This document shows, piece after piece, positions 48,345-58,074 of a stretch of 64,000 bases of DNA. The DNA lies in contig NZ_QEXL01000017.1 in assembly GCF_003311635.1 (NCBI RefSeq), positions 599 to 64,598 of the forward strand, read 5' to 3'. The notes below the pieces were generated by a model. The model saw only the letters and a list, made by a program, of their open reading frames with translations. It ran no database searches and was not told the origin of the DNA. Position numbers and translations under genes: made by a program. Source of the stretch: Novacetimonas cocois (GTDB lineage Bacteria; Pseudomonadota; Alphaproteobacteria; Acetobacterales; Acetobacteraceae). The first letter of the stretch is position 1. Every line of letters starts with the position of its first letter.

Positions 48345-49640
48345 TCAGGCGGCACGTTCCATGATAGCGGCAAAAAAGCCGTCCGTTCCGTTGCGTAACG
48401 GCGAAAGGCTCATTTTTCCGTCAACCAGCAATCCGGCGGGCATGCCCCCCTCGACCGCTGGTGGCGTGACCATCCGGAATTCCGGATTACGCTGCACGAA
48501 GGCGGCGATCTGGTTCTGGTTTTCTTCGGGCAGGATGGAACAGGTGGCGTAAACCAGACGCCCCCCCGGCCGCAGCAGCTTTGCCGCCCGGTCAAGGATA
48601 TCGGCCTGTTTTTCCATCAGTTCACGCAAATCGCTTTCCCGCAGGCGCAGGCGCGCGTCGGGGTTGCGCCGCCACGTTCCCGTGCCGGTGCACGGCGCGT
48701 CCACCAGAACCCGATCGAAACTGCCGGCGCGACGACGCGCCCATTTGTCGCCGGGGACCAGCAGGTGACGTTCCGCGTTGTGCACGCCCGCGCGGCGTAG
48801 GCGCCGCACTGCCCCCTCCAGCCGCGGTTCGGAGACATCGCACGCGACGATATGGCCGCGATTGTTCATCGTCATGGCCATCGCGAGCGTCTTGCCCGCA
48901 GCGCCCGCGCAATAATCGAGCACCCGCATCCCGGGTTCCGCCCCGACGACAGCGGCAATCAGCTGGCTGCCTTCGTCCTGTATTTCGACAAGTCCCGCCC
49001 GGAACGCCGCCGTGGAGGTCACGGGCTGCCGGCCCGCGACCCGCAGGCCCCAGGGCGATAGCGCGGTTTCCCGCGTCACGATACCCTCTTCCCCAAGGGC
49101 CGCGCGTGCCGCCTCCCGCGTGGTTTTCAGCAGGTTGGCGCGTAAATCCAGCGTGGCCTCGCCCCCCATTGCCGCAAGTTCCGCCTCCGTCTGGTCGCCA
49201 AATGCGTTATCCAGATGCGCCAGCAGCCAGTCCGGCACTTCCAGCCTGACGGGACGGGGCATTTCGGGATGATCGAGGGGCTGTTCCCTTAGGAAATTGC
49301 ACAACTCGGATTCCCGTGCCGAAAGGCGCGTGGGCGCGTAACGTTCGCCGCTGAAAAGCTCCTCCGGCGTCATGCGGTCCTGACGCGCCAGCACGACCAT
49401 CGCCAGCGTCAGGCTGCGTGGCGTAACCGGGGCGCCGGCCCGTTCGATCCACCAGCATAGCCGCCGCCAGTGACGCAGGATGTCCCAGACCCGCGCCGAA
49501 ATGGCCCGGCGGTCGCCCCCGCCGATATAACGGCGTTCGCGGAAAAACGAATTGGCAACCGCGTCGGCTGGCCGGTACGGCGTGGCCTCCATCGCGGAAA
49601 GAAGGTCGATGGTGGCCGACAGCCGGGCACTGGGGGTCAT
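48345..49640 (-). CDS. rsmB: RsmB-like 16S rRNA m5C methyltransferase
   Basis: A SAM-dependent RNA cytosine-C5 methyltransferase of the NOL1/NOP2/Sun family, 431 residues. Motifs: SAM site DYCAGAAGKTLAMA, DAPCTGTGTWRRNPD with one conserved Cys, and ATCSILPEEN with the catalytic Cys. The N-terminal part (1-100) is helical but only distantly like NusB. It follows guaB after 30 bases on the same strand, a pairing seen in other Alphaproteobacteria. RsmB (C967) is the best guess; RsmF-type specificity is not excluded. Confidence 0.88.
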   Translation of the reverse strand: MTPSARLSATIDLLSAMEATPYRPADAVANSFFRERRYIGGGDRRAISARVWDILRHWRRLCWWIERAGAPVTPRSLTLAMVVLARQDRMTPEELFSGERYAPTRLSARESELCNFLREQPLDHPEMPRPVRLEVPDWLLAHLDNAFGDQTEAELAAMGGEATLDLRANLLKTTREAARAALGEEGIVTRETALSPWGLRVAGRQPVTSTAAFRAGLVEIQDEGSQLIAAVVGAEPGMRVLDYCAGAAGKTLAMAMTMNNRGHIVACDVSEPRLEGAVRRLRRAGVHNAERHLLVPGDKWARRRAGSFDRVLVDAPCTGTGTWRRNPDARLRLRESDLRELMEKQADILDRAAKLLRPGGRLVYATCSILPEENQNQIAAFVQRNPEFRMVTPPAVEGGMPAGLLVDGKMSLSPLRNGTDGFFAAIMERAA

Positions 49641-49670
49641 TGAACTGTAATCGCTTTTGTTATGACGCTA

Positions 49671-51173
49671 TCAATCCTGGCGGTAATTCGGTGCTTCACG
49701 CGTGATGGACACGTCATGGACGTGGCTTTCACGCAGCCCCGCCCCCGTGATGCGCCGGAACCGGGCACGCCGCTGCAGGTCGGGCACGGTGGCCGACCCG
49801 GTATAGCCCATGCCCGCGCGCAGGCCGCCGACAAGCTGGTGCACCACGGCCCCCATCGCACCCTTGTAGGCAACGCGCCCTTCGATCCCTTCGGGGACCA
49901 TCTTGTGGGTGTCCTTGATTTCCTGCTGGAAATACCGGTCGGCCGAACCACGCGCCATGGCGCCAAGGCTGCCCATCCCGCGATAGGATTTATAGGTGCG
50001 GCCCTGATACAGGAAGACCTCGCCTGGTGCTTCCTCGGTCCCCGCCAGCAGGGAGCCGATCATGACGACATCCGCCCCCGCGCCAATCGCCTTGACCACG
50101 TCGCCTGAGGTCCGGATGCCCCCGTCCGCGATGGCGGGAATGTCGAGTTCATGGCAGGCTGCTGCTGTTTCCATGACGGCGGAAAACTGCGGAACGCCAA
50201 CGCCCGCGACGATACGCGTGGTGCAGATCGACCCCGGGCCAATGCCGATTTTCACGCAGTCGGCGCCTGATTTTATCAGGGCGCGCGCGGCCTCCGGCGT
50301 GGCGACGTTGCCCGCCACGATCTGGATGTCCTCCCGGATGGCCTTGATCTTCTCTATGGCGCTCAGCACCCCGCGCGAATGACCATGGGCGGTATCGACC
50401 ACGATCACGTCCACGCCCGCGTCGATCAGTTCACGCGCCCGCGTCAGGCCATCTTCGCCCACGCCCGTCGCCGCCGCGCACAGCAGGCGCCCCAGCTCAT
50501 CCTTGTTGGCGTTGGGGTGCATGACGGCCTTGTCCATGTCCTTGACCGTAATCAGGCCGACGCAGCGATCCTCCTCATCGATGACCAGCAGCTTTTCGAT
50601 GCGATGGCGATGCAGGAGCTGGCGTGCCTGTTCACGCGCCACGTCGTGATTGACGGTCACCAGGTTTTCGCGCGTCATCAGTTCATAGACGCGCTGCCCC
50701 GGATCGGTGGCGAAGCGCACGTCACGGTTGGTCAGGATCCCCACCAGCCGGTTGGTCTCGCGTTCCACCACCGGCAGGCCGCTGATGCCGTGGCGCGACA
50801 TGATGGCGTTGACCTCCGCCAGGGTCTGGTCAGGGAAAACCGTGACCGGGTTGACCACCATGCCGGATTCGAAACGCTTGACGCGACGGACCTGTTCGGC
50901 CTGCTGTTCGATGGTCAGGTTCTTGTGAATGACGCCAAGGCCGCCATTCTGCGCCATGGCGATCGCCATGTTGTCCTCGGTCACCGTGTCCATGGCCGAG
51001 GAAACAAGCGGGATATTAAGCTTTATGCGTCGTGTCAGGCGGGTTTTCGTCGATGTTTCCGACGGCAGGACGTTGGATTCGTCCGGCACCACCAGCACGT
51101 CGTCAAATGCCAGGGCCTCGCGGATGCGATCCTCAATGCGGGGAGTGGAAACCGGTTTCGTCGTGGAAGACAT
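49671..51173 (-). CDS. guaB: IMP dehydrogenase
   Basis: Oxidises IMP to XMP, the committed step to GMP. The 500-residue protein has the TIM-barrel with two inserted CBS domains (about 105-225), the catalytic loop [12 protein letters not shown] with Cys317, the NAD-site DTAHGHS and the mobile flap with RGMGSLGAM. The CBS pair can bind adenine and guanine nucleotides for allosteric control. It is upstream of rsmB in a likely two-gene operon. Confidence 0.96.
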   Translation of the reverse strand: MSSTTKPVSTPRIEDRIREALAFDDVLVVPDESNVLPSETSTKTRLTRRIKLNIPLVSSAMDTVTEDNMAIAMAQNGGLGVIHKNLTIEQQAEQVRRVKRFESGMVVNPVTVFPDQTLAEVNAIMSRHGISGLPVVERETNRLVGILTNRDVRFATDPGQRVYELMTRENLVTVNHDVAREQARQLLHRHRIEKLLVIDEEDRCVGLITVKDMDKAVMHPNANKDELGRLLCAAATGVGEDGLTRARELIDAGVDVIVVDTAHGHSRGVLSAIEKIKAIREDIQIVAGNVATPEAARALIKSGADCVKIGIGPGSICTTRIVAGVGVPQFSAVMETAAACHELDIPAIADGGIRTSGDVVKAIGAGADVVMIGSLLAGTEEAPGEVFLYQGRTYKSYRGMGSLGAMARGSADRYFQQEIKDTHKMVPEGIEGRVAYKGAMGAVVHQLVGGLRAGMGYTGSATVPDLQRRARFRRITGAGLRESHVHDVSITREAPNYRQD

Positions 51174-51239
51174 GCTGCAGGAACCTCATCAGACAGTGGA
51201 GGGTCCCCAGTGCCGCGGGTACCCGACCGTTGGCGCACC

Positions 51240-51268
51240 CTCATAAGCCGTGAATCGGGGGCTTGCAA
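51240..51268 (-). promoter_or_regulatory. Likely guaB promoter
   Basis: On the minus strand TTGCAA (51263-51268), a 17-base spacer and TATGAG (51240-51245), 67 bases ahead of the guaB start and after the spoVR stop. The hexamers match the sigma-70 consensus at four of six positions each. Confidence 0.35.
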
Positions 51269-51300
51269 GCATTCTGCAGCCCCTTTGTCCCATAAAAGGA

Positions 51301-52875
51301 TCATTCGCGTTTCCGGGCGTTCCCTCCCGTCGCCTCATAGGTGGTCAGCACCGTGCCGTCGTGCATGTCCCGCTCGATCAGCTGCACGCCATATCCCCAC
51401 AGGTCCGCCATGTGCTGCAGCGTCTGGCGCGCGTCCGACGGCTGGAGCTGGTGCCCCTTTATCGTGCGGTGCTCCATCGTCAGCAGGCGGTCGGTATGCA
51501 TGTTCGCGCCAGTAATCTCTATTTCCGCATGCATGTTGGCGGGGTCGTGGGCCTGGGCCACGGTGCGCCGGATGTCGCGATATCCCGCATCATCGTGGAT
51601 CGCATCGACCAGCAGGTAGGGGGTAGACGTGTCATCGTGGATGCGGAACATGCGGAACTGCCGTATCACGGCGGGGGAGAGGAACTGCAGGATGAAGCTT
51701 TCATCGCGGAATTCGGCCCAGGCATGCTTCAGCGTCTCGATCGGCTGTCCATTGCCCGCGATGTCGGGAAACCATGCCCGGTCCTCCGCCGTTGGAGCGG
51801 CGCAGATGCGCGCGATATCGCGCATCATGGCGAATCCCAGCGCATAGGGGTTGAAGGAGGGGCCGCCGCCAGCATCGAAGTCGGGCTGCGTGATGACGTT
51901 GCTGGTGGAATGGATGGCCTCCAGATACGATGCGTCATCGATGCGCCCGTTTTCATGCAGCCGCCGCATGATGTAATCATGAACCCACGTCGCGCATCCT
52001 TCATTCATCATCTTGAGCTGCGGCTGGGGATAGAAATACTGCGCGATCATGCGGACGATGCGGATGACCTCGCGTTCCCATGATGCAAGCAGCGGCGCGT
52101 GCTTTTCCAGGAAATAGAGGAGGTTTTCCTCTGGCAGGCCAAGACGGCGGCGCATCGGGTCGCTGGATGCGGTCTCCGGCGGCTGCTCATCGTCGAGGGG
52201 CAGCGTGCGCCACAGGTCGTTGAAGGTTGCCTCCTCATGCTGCCGGCGGGCCTGCGCGCGCAGCTGTTCGCCCCGCAGGTCGAGGCGCCGTGCCCCCGAA
52301 TGGCGATGTACCCCCTGCCCCTGCAGCGCATGGGCGGCGTCAAGGATGCGTTCCACCGCCGCGATGCCGTAGCGTTCCTCGCACTGGTGGATGTAGCCGC
52401 GGGCGAATTCAAGGTAATCGAGGATTTCCGATGCGTTGGTCCATTCGCGGAACAGGCGGTTGTTGTGGAAAAAATGGTTATGGCCGAACGCGGCATGCGC
52501 GATCACCAGTGTCTGCATCGTGGCGGAGTTTTCCTCCATCAGGTAACTGATGCAGGGATCGGAATTGATGACGACCTCGTACGCCAGCCCCATCATCCCC
52601 CGGCGATAGGCGTTTTCATGGGAAATGAACCGTTTGCCCAGTGACCAGTGGCGATAGCCCAGGGGCATGCCATGGGCGGTATAGACATCCAGCATCTGTT
52701 CGGACGTGATGATCTCCAGCCGGTTGGGATAGACCGTAAGACCGAGTTCACGATCCGCGATTTCCGCCACCGCGTCATAGCAGTCGCGCAGTATTTCAAA
52801 GTTCCAGTCGTTCCCCTGATACAGCAGGGACGACCCGGTCCGGACAGGCGCGGGGCCGAGGTGGAGGTCCATCAT
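51301..52875 (-). CDS. spoVR: SpoVR family protein
   Basis: A 524-residue soluble protein of the SpoVR family (YcgB in E. coli), named from a Bacillus spore cortex gene but common in non-spore-formers. Conserved His- and Glu-rich stretches such as IAHAAFGHNHFF, NEGCATWVHDYI and HSTSNVI(T)QP suggest a metal-bound core. Its ATG overlaps the yeaH stop (ATGA), and prkA lies before yeaH, giving the well-known prkA-yeaH-spoVR trio induced by stress and starvation in E. coli. The biochemical role is unknown. Confidence 0.9.
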   Translation of the reverse strand: MMDLHLGPAPVRTGSSLLYQGNDWNFEILRDCYDAVAEIADRELGLTVYPNRLEIITSEQMLDVYTAHGMPLGYRHWSLGKRFISHENAYRRGMMGLAYEVVINSDPCISYLMEENSATMQTLVIAHAAFGHNHFFHNNRLFREWTNASEILDYLEFARGYIHQCEERYGIAAVERILDAAHALQGQGVHRHSGARRLDLRGEQLRAQARRQHEEATFNDLWRTLPLDDEQPPETASSDPMRRRLGLPEENLLYFLEKHAPLLASWEREVIRIVRMIAQYFYPQPQLKMMNEGCATWVHDYIMRRLHENGRIDDASYLEAIHSTSNVITQPDFDAGGGPSFNPYALGFAMMRDIARICAAPTAEDRAWFPDIAGNGQPIETLKHAWAEFRDESFILQFLSPAVIRQFRMFRIHDDTSTPYLLVDAIHDDAGYRDIRRTVAQAHDPANMHAEIEITGANMHTDRLLTMEHRTIKGHQLQPSDARQTLQHMADLWGYGVQLIERDMHDGTVLTTYEATGGNARKRE

Positions 52876-54179
52876 GCGTTTTCCCTTTCAGGCTGCTGGG
52901 AGAACAGGTCGCGGAAGACAGGGAAGATGTCCTTGCGTTCGGCCACGCGCCGGACCGCAAGGTGGGGCACATGCGTGGAGATTTCGTGATAGGCCCGCCA
53001 CAGGTCGGTCTGTCCGCGTATGACGGCGCCGGAGGCGGAAACCTCGATATAGGCGAAATACTGCACGTTCGGCAGGATTTCATCGCTCAGCAGGGCGCAG
53101 GCGCGTCCCATGTCGGACGGCAGGTTGTCGCCGTCGGACACCTGTGCCGCATAGATGTTCCAGCTGTGAACCGGATAGCGCTGTTTCTGGATGCCCGCCA
53201 TCAGTTCCAGCGCGGAGGAGACAAGCGTCCCCCCCGTGCTGGGATCGTGGAAGAATGTGTTTTCATCCACTTCCTCCGCCCGTTCGGCATGACGGATGAA
53301 GACGATGTCAAGCGTGCGGTAACGCCGTTCCAAGAACACGTGCAAAAGCGCGAAGAACTGCTTGGCAAGGTCCTTCATCCGCTCCGTCATCGATCCGGAA
53401 ACATCCATCAGGCAGAACATGACCGCCCGCGTGACCGGCTGGGGCATCACGGCATGGCGGCGATAGCGCAGGTCAACCGGGTCCACCCATGGAATGCGGG
53501 CCAGACGCCGCTGCATGACCGTGCGCTGTTCCCGCAGGTCCTGAAGTTCGGCAAGCTCGCCATCGCTCAGGGGGCGCTGCTGTTCCAGCGCATGGATGCG
53601 CTGTTCCATCCGGGTCATGTCATCCGGGCGCGGCCGGCGCAGCCCGATGCGCCGCGCGATGGAGCGGCGCATCGTGCGCGAAAGGTCCAGCTGGGAGGGG
53701 GAGCCGTCATTGCTCAGCCCCGCCCGCACCGGGGTCGTGGTTTCGGTCGTCGCCAGTTCACGCTTCACAAGGTCCGGCAGTTCCAGATCGTCGAGGAACA
53801 GATCAAGGAATTCCTCCCGGCTGAGGACAAAGCGGAAGCTGTCTTCCCCCTCCCCCTTTTCTGATGCGTTTCCTTCCCCGCTGCCACCGCCCTGACCTGC
53901 TCCGGGTGGGCGCTGCAGCTTGTCACCGCGACAGAATTCCTTGTTGCCCGTCAGGATGAAATCGCGGCTGCCCTCGCTGAAGACGCGGTGGAAGGAAGGT
54001 TCATGCAGGGCATCGGCGGGTACGGTGACGCTTCTGTCATGTCCGGTCTCCTGTATGCTACCGTGCGCTATGGCCTCGCGCACGGATTTCTGAACGGCGT
54101 CGCGGGCGCGTTCGATGACCCGACGCCGGTTCTCGATATTTTTCCCATGGGGATTGGAACGTCTGTCAATGATGTCCAC
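52872..54179 (-). CDS. yeaH: YeaH/DUF444 VWA-domain protein
   Basis: A 435-residue DUF444 protein. The C-terminal half is a von Willebrand A-like domain with the metal site Asp259-Val-Ser261-Gly-Ser263 (DVSGS). The middle has a Gly-rich linker (about 93-112) and a helical, Arg-rich region. It is encoded between prkA and spoVR, and E. coli YeaH is linked to the kinase YeaG in nitrogen-starvation and stress survival. Translation is coupled to spoVR by an ATGA overlap. The molecular role is not known. Confidence 0.9.
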   Translation of the reverse strand: MDIIDRRSNPHGKNIENRRRVIERARDAVQKSVREAIAHGSIQETGHDRSVTVPADALHEPSFHRVFSEGSRDFILTGNKEFCRGDKLQRPPGAGQGGGSGEGNASEKGEGEDSFRFVLSREEFLDLFLDDLELPDLVKRELATTETTTPVRAGLSNDGSPSQLDLSRTMRRSIARRIGLRRPRPDDMTRMEQRIHALEQQRPLSDGELAELQDLREQRTVMQRRLARIPWVDPVDLRYRRHAVMPQPVTRAVMFCLMDVSGSMTERMKDLAKQFFALLHVFLERRYRTLDIVFIRHAERAEEVDENTFFHDPSTGGTLVSSALELMAGIQKQRYPVHSWNIYAAQVSDGDNLPSDMGRACALLSDEILPNVQYFAYIEVSASGAVIRGQTDLWRAYHEISTHVPHLAVRRVAERKDIFPVFRDLFSQQPERENA

Positions 54180-54205
54180 TGCGCATTACCACCATGTTCC
54201 ATGTG

Positions 54206-56152
54206 TCAGGCGGACTGCTTGACCCGCATGTACCATTCAACCAGCCGGCGGACCTGGCGTTCCGTATAACCGCGCGCAATCATGCGTCCGACGAACTCAT
54301 CGTGCTTGTGCCCGGTCTCCCTGTCCTTTTTCGAACCGAAGCTGATGACCGGCAGAAGGTCCTCCACCTGGCTGAACATCCGTTTTTCAATGACGTCGCG
54401 GATTTTTTCATAGGACGTCCAGGACGGGTTGCGGCCTGCGTTATTGGCGCGCGCGCGCAGGGCGAATTTCACTACCTCGTTACGGAAATCCTTGGGGTTG
54501 GCGATCCCGGCGGGTTTTTCCGTCTTGGTCAGTTCGGAGTTCAGCAGGTCGCGATTGAGCATCTGTCCGGTGTCGGGATCCTTGAAATCCTGATCTTCGA
54601 TCCATGCGTCCGCATGTTCCAGATACCGGTCAAACAGGTTCTGGCCATAATCGTTATAGCTTTCCAGATAGGCCTTCTGGATTTCATGGCCCAGATATTC
54701 GGCATAACGCCCGGCCAGATCGGATTTGAGCGTGGCGAGGTACTGTGCCTCGACCTCTGCGGGGAACTGTTCGCGCCGGATGGCATGTTCAAGGACATAC
54801 ATCAGGTGCACCGGATCGGCCGCGATTTCCGTCGGGTCGTGGTTGAACGTGGCCGACAGCACCTTGTAGGCGAAGCGCGTGGAAATCCCGTTCATGCCCT
54901 CGTTCACGCCCGCCGCGTCGCGATATTCCTGCATCGTGCGCGCCTTGGGGTCGGTTTCACGGATGTTTTCCCCGTCATAGACACGCATTTTCGCGAACTG
55001 GGTGGAGTTGGGGTGCGGCTTCAGCCGCGACAGCACGGCGAAGCGCGCCAGCATTTCCAGCGTGTTCGGCGCGCACGGGGCGGCTGACAGGCTGGAGGTA
55101 TCGATCAGTTTTTCATAAATCCGCGACTCTTCGGTCACACGCAGGCAGTAGGGCACCTTGATGACGCATACGCGGTCCAGAAATGCCTCGTTGGAGCGGT
55201 TGTTGCGGAAGGTCTGCCATTCCGCCTCGTTCGAATGGGCCAGGATGACGCCCGTAAAGGGAATGGCCCCGATGTTTTCCGTGCCGACATAATTACCCTC
55301 CTGCGTTGCCGTCAGCAGGGGATGCAGCATCTTGATCGGCGCCTTGAACATCTCCACGAATTCGAGGATGCCCTGATTGGCGCGGTTCAGCCCGCCTGAA
55401 AAGCTGTAGGCGTCGGGATCGTTCTGGCTGTAGTTTTCCAGCTGGCGGATATCGACCTTTCCCACCAACGCGGACACGTCCTGGTTGTTGTCGTCGCCGG
55501 GCTCGGTCTTGGCGATCGCGATCTGGCGCAGCCGCGAGGGATGCAGCCTGACGACGCTGAAACGTGAAAGGTCGCCATCGAATTCCTCCAGCCGCTTTAT
55601 GGCCCACGGGCTTGCAATGCCCGTCAGCAGGCGACGCGGAATGCCATACTGCTTTTCCAGCGCGGGTCCCATGCGTTCGGGGTCGAACAGGCCGAGGGGG
55701 CTTTCAAAAACCGGGCTGATCTGCCGTCCCGCCTTTAGGACATGGATCGGCTCCTTTTCCATCAGCGCCTTGAGGCGTTCGCCCAGCGAGGACTTGCCCC
55801 CCCCCACAGGGCCGAGCAGGTAGAGGATCTGCTTGCGTTCCTCCAGCCCCTGCGCCGCGTGACGGAAAAAGCCGACAATCTGCTCGATGGTTTCTTCCAT
55901 CCCGTAGAAATCGGCAAAGGCGGGATAGATCCGTAACGTACGGTTCATGAAGATACGCGACATGCGCGGGTCGCGTGACGTATCGATCGTCTCGGCCTCT
56001 CCGATCGCGCTCAGCATGCGCTCCGCCGCAGTGGCGTAACAGGATGGATCAGCCTTGCAGTGTTCGAGGTAGTCGGACAGTCCCATTTCGACTTCGCGGT
56101 GTTCGTCGCGCATTGCCGTCGCAAGGGAAAAGACATTGAACTCATTGGCCAT
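54206..56152 (-). CDS. prkA: PrkA/YeaG serine protein kinase
   Basis: A 648-residue PrkA family protein: an AAA+-type N-terminal domain with Walker A GPVGGGKSS (Lys120) and a C-terminal kinase-like domain. B. subtilis PrkA and E. coli YeaG are tied to sporulation or stress signalling; whether the activity is truly kinase or AAA+ protease-like has been debated. It is first gene of the prkA-yeaH-spoVR operon, 26 bases before yeaH. GGAG precedes ATG 56152. Confidence 0.92.
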   Translation of the reverse strand: MANEFNVFSLATAMRDEHREVEMGLSDYLEHCKADPSCYATAAERMLSAIGEAETIDTSRDPRMSRIFMNRTLRIYPAFADFYGMEETIEQIVGFFRHAAQGLEERKQILYLLGPVGGGKSSLGERLKALMEKEPIHVLKAGRQISPVFESPLGLFDPERMGPALEKQYGIPRRLLTGIASPWAIKRLEEFDGDLSRFSVVRLHPSRLRQIAIAKTEPGDDNNQDVSALVGKVDIRQLENYSQNDPDAYSFSGGLNRANQGILEFVEMFKAPIKMLHPLLTATQEGNYVGTENIGAIPFTGVILAHSNEAEWQTFRNNRSNEAFLDRVCVIKVPYCLRVTEESRIYEKLIDTSSLSAAPCAPNTLEMLARFAVLSRLKPHPNSTQFAKMRVYDGENIRETDPKARTMQEYRDAAGVNEGMNGISTRFAYKVLSATFNHDPTEIAADPVHLMYVLEHAIRREQFPAEVEAQYLATLKSDLAGRYAEYLGHEIQKAYLESYNDYGQNLFDRYLEHADAWIEDQDFKDPDTGQMLNRDLLNSELTKTEKPAGIANPKDFRNEVVKFALRARANNAGRNPSWTSYEKIRDVIEKRMFSQVEDLLPVISFGSKKDRETGHKHDEFVGRMIARGYTERQVRRLVEWYMRVKQSA

Positions 56153-56487
56153 CAGCAGATTTCTCCGAAATCAGCAGGGTTCGGGGTGAACCTTAGGATG
56201 AGCGTTCGTCGTATCTTGTCTTGTAATCCGTCCCCTGCATGCAAAGGGGGTATCGGCAACCTGTCTCTTTAACGTTTGGCGGTGATGACACGACCTTTCG
56301 CCTGCATGGGCGTGGTATCGTGAGGTCGGGCATTATTGCCCTGATATAACCTAGTGATTTTGTCACCCCGTAAACAGCGGGTCCCGATCACGGATCGGCC
56401 CGTCCATTTACGCTATCGCTCCGGATGCGCGGGATTCAACCTAAATTTTCAGCATGAAGCATTGGTAGGGTCCCCGTCATGCGGCCG
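56153..56487 (-). promoter_or_regulatory. 335-base upstream region of the prkA operon
   Basis: No gene is supported. A candidate minus-strand promoter is TTTACG (56369-56374), 18 bases, GTTATA (56345-56350). A small GGGCA/TGCCC hairpin lies at about 56328-56341. I looked for the general stress EcfG motif (GGAAC-N16/17-CGTT) and did not find a good copy, so how stress would control the operon is open. Confidence 0.3.
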
Positions 56488-57273
56488 TCAGGTCCGCAGC
56501 ACCATCCCGTCATGCGCGGCCTCAACCCCCGGTGGCAGATGCGCCTGCATCCAGCCCCAGTCCATGTCGGGGCCCATATGGGTCAGGACGGTGCGCCGGG
56601 GCTGGATGCGTTCGCGCCACCGCAGGACCTGTTCCAGCCAGCCGTGGGAAACATGGGTCGCACGCTGGAAACATCCAACCACCCAGGTATCGACCCCGTG
56701 CAGGATATCCAGCGCCGTTTCATCAAGTTCCGCGACATCGGTGCAGTAGGCCATCGGCCCGACCCGAAGGCCAAGGGTCAGGGTGCGGCCATGCACCTGC
56801 TCGAAAATACGCACCTTCATGCCCGCGATTTCCACCTCGTCGCCGGGGGTCACGACATGCGGGACCAGGACCGGACGGTAGAAGGATGGCGGCGTCCATG
56901 GACGGAACACGTAATCGAAGCGCATGATCAGTTCATCAATGACATCCTGCGTGGCATAGGCCGGAATCGGACATCCCATGATGCGGTTGATCGCCCGCAG
57001 TTCATCAAGCCCCGCGATATGGTCCGCATGGGCATGGGTATAGATGACCGCATCGACACGCGAAATCCGCTGCGCCAGCAGCTGCGCGCGCAGGTCCGGC
57101 CCCGTATCGACCAGCAGCGCATGCCCCCTGTCGTCGCGCAGCAGGACGGAGGAGCGGGTACGGGCATTGCGTGGTTCCTGTGGATCGCATTCGCCCCAGT
57201 CCCCTGCCCCGTCGGGTCCGCCGATCATGGGAACGCCCGCCGATCCCCCGCAGCCCAGAATGGTCATTTCCAT
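56488..57273 (-). CDS. MBL-fold metallohydrolase (PhnP-like)
   Basis: A 261-residue metallo-beta-lactamase fold protein. The metal motif HxHxDH is His80-Ala-His82-Ala-Asp84-His85 (THAHADH), and the N-terminal GCGGSAGVP is typical of the phosphodiesterase branch that includes PhnP and RNase Z relatives. It is probably a cyclic phosphodiesterase or nuclease-like hydrolase, substrate unknown. It is last in the mltB-dacC-tmk-holB-metG-tatD group, three bases after tatD, a position conserved across Alphaproteobacteria. Confidence 0.85.
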   Translation of the reverse strand: MEMTILGCGGSAGVPMIGGPDGAGDWGECDPQEPRNARTRSSVLLRDDRGHALLVDTGPDLRAQLLAQRISRVDAVIYTHAHADHIAGLDELRAINRIMGCPIPAYATQDVIDELIMRFDYVFRPWTPPSFYRPVLVPHVVTPGDEVEIAGMKVRIFEQVHGRTLTLGLRVGPMAYCTDVAELDETALDILHGVDTWVVGCFQRATHVSHGWLEQVLRWRERIQPRRTVLTHMGPDMDWGWMQAHLPPGVEAAHDGMVLRT

Positions 57274-57276
57274 CGT

Positions 57277-58074
57277 TCAGGCCGCCCTGGTGAACAGGTG
57301 GTGGAAATTGGCCGTCGTCAGCGCCGCGAACCTGTCATCGTCCATCTGCCGCACCTGCGCCAGACGCCGTGCCGTATGGGCGACGTATCCGGGTTCGTTG
57401 CGCTTGCCCCGCTTTGGAACCGGGGCAAGGAAAGGCGCATCCGTTTCCACCAGCAGGCGTTCGGCCGGGATGTCGGCCGCGATGGCCCTCAGCGCGTCGG
57501 AGCGGTTGAAGGTCGCGATCCCTGAAAAGCTGATATAGCCACCCAGTTCGATCGCGGCCCGCGCCAGTTCCGGGCCGGAGGAAAAACAGTGCACCAGAAA
57601 GGGAAAGGCGCCCTTTTCTTCCGTTTCCTGCCGCAGGATGGAGATCATGTCTTCATCAGCCTCGCGCGTGTGGATGACCAGCGGCAGGCCGGTCTGCCGG
57701 GCCGCAGCGATATGGGCGCGAAAGCTTTCCTGCTGGCGGGGGCGAATCTCCGGCTTGCCATGGAAATAATCAAGGCCGCTTTCCCCGATTCCGATGACGC
57801 AGGCATCATGGGTCTGCGCAATGATGTCCTCGGGCGTTGGCACGGGGGCTTCATCGACGTGATCGGGGTGGGTGCCGATGGTGCACCATACCCGTACCTG
57901 CGGGGAATCGAGGGCGGCCAGCTTTTTCTGCTGTGCCGCGCGCGACAGGCGCGTGCCGATCGTGACAAGCCCCCCGACCCCGGCATCGCGCGCCCGCGCC
58001 AGAAGATCGGGCAGTTCCTCGTCCGAGAAATGATCCAGATGGCAGTGTGAATCCGTCAGGTCCGTCCGGGTCAT
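57277..58074 (-). CDS. tatD: TatD family metal-dependent DNase
   Basis: A 265-residue TIM-barrel hydrolase of the TatD family, with 3'-5' exonuclease or D-tyrosyl-tRNA-type activities reported for relatives. Metal ligands His10 and His12 (DSHCHLD), the Glu of GIGESGLDY, and later His in VIHTREA are present. The frame extends upstream to 58323, but ATG 58074 overlaps the metG stop as ATGA and gives the family N-terminus. Despite the name it is not part of the Tat export machine. Confidence 0.92.
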   Translation of the reverse strand: MTRTDLTDSHCHLDHFSDEELPDLLARARDAGVGGLVTIGTRLSRAAQQKKLAALDSPQVRVWCTIGTHPDHVDEAPVPTPEDIIAQTHDACVIGIGESGLDYFHGKPEIRPRQQESFRAHIAAARQTGLPLVIHTREADEDMISILRQETEEKGAFPFLVHCFSSGPELARAAIELGGYISFSGIATFNRSDALRAIAADIPAERLLVETDAPFLAPVPKRGKRNEPGYVAHTARRLAQVRQMDDDRFAALTTANFHHLFTRAA

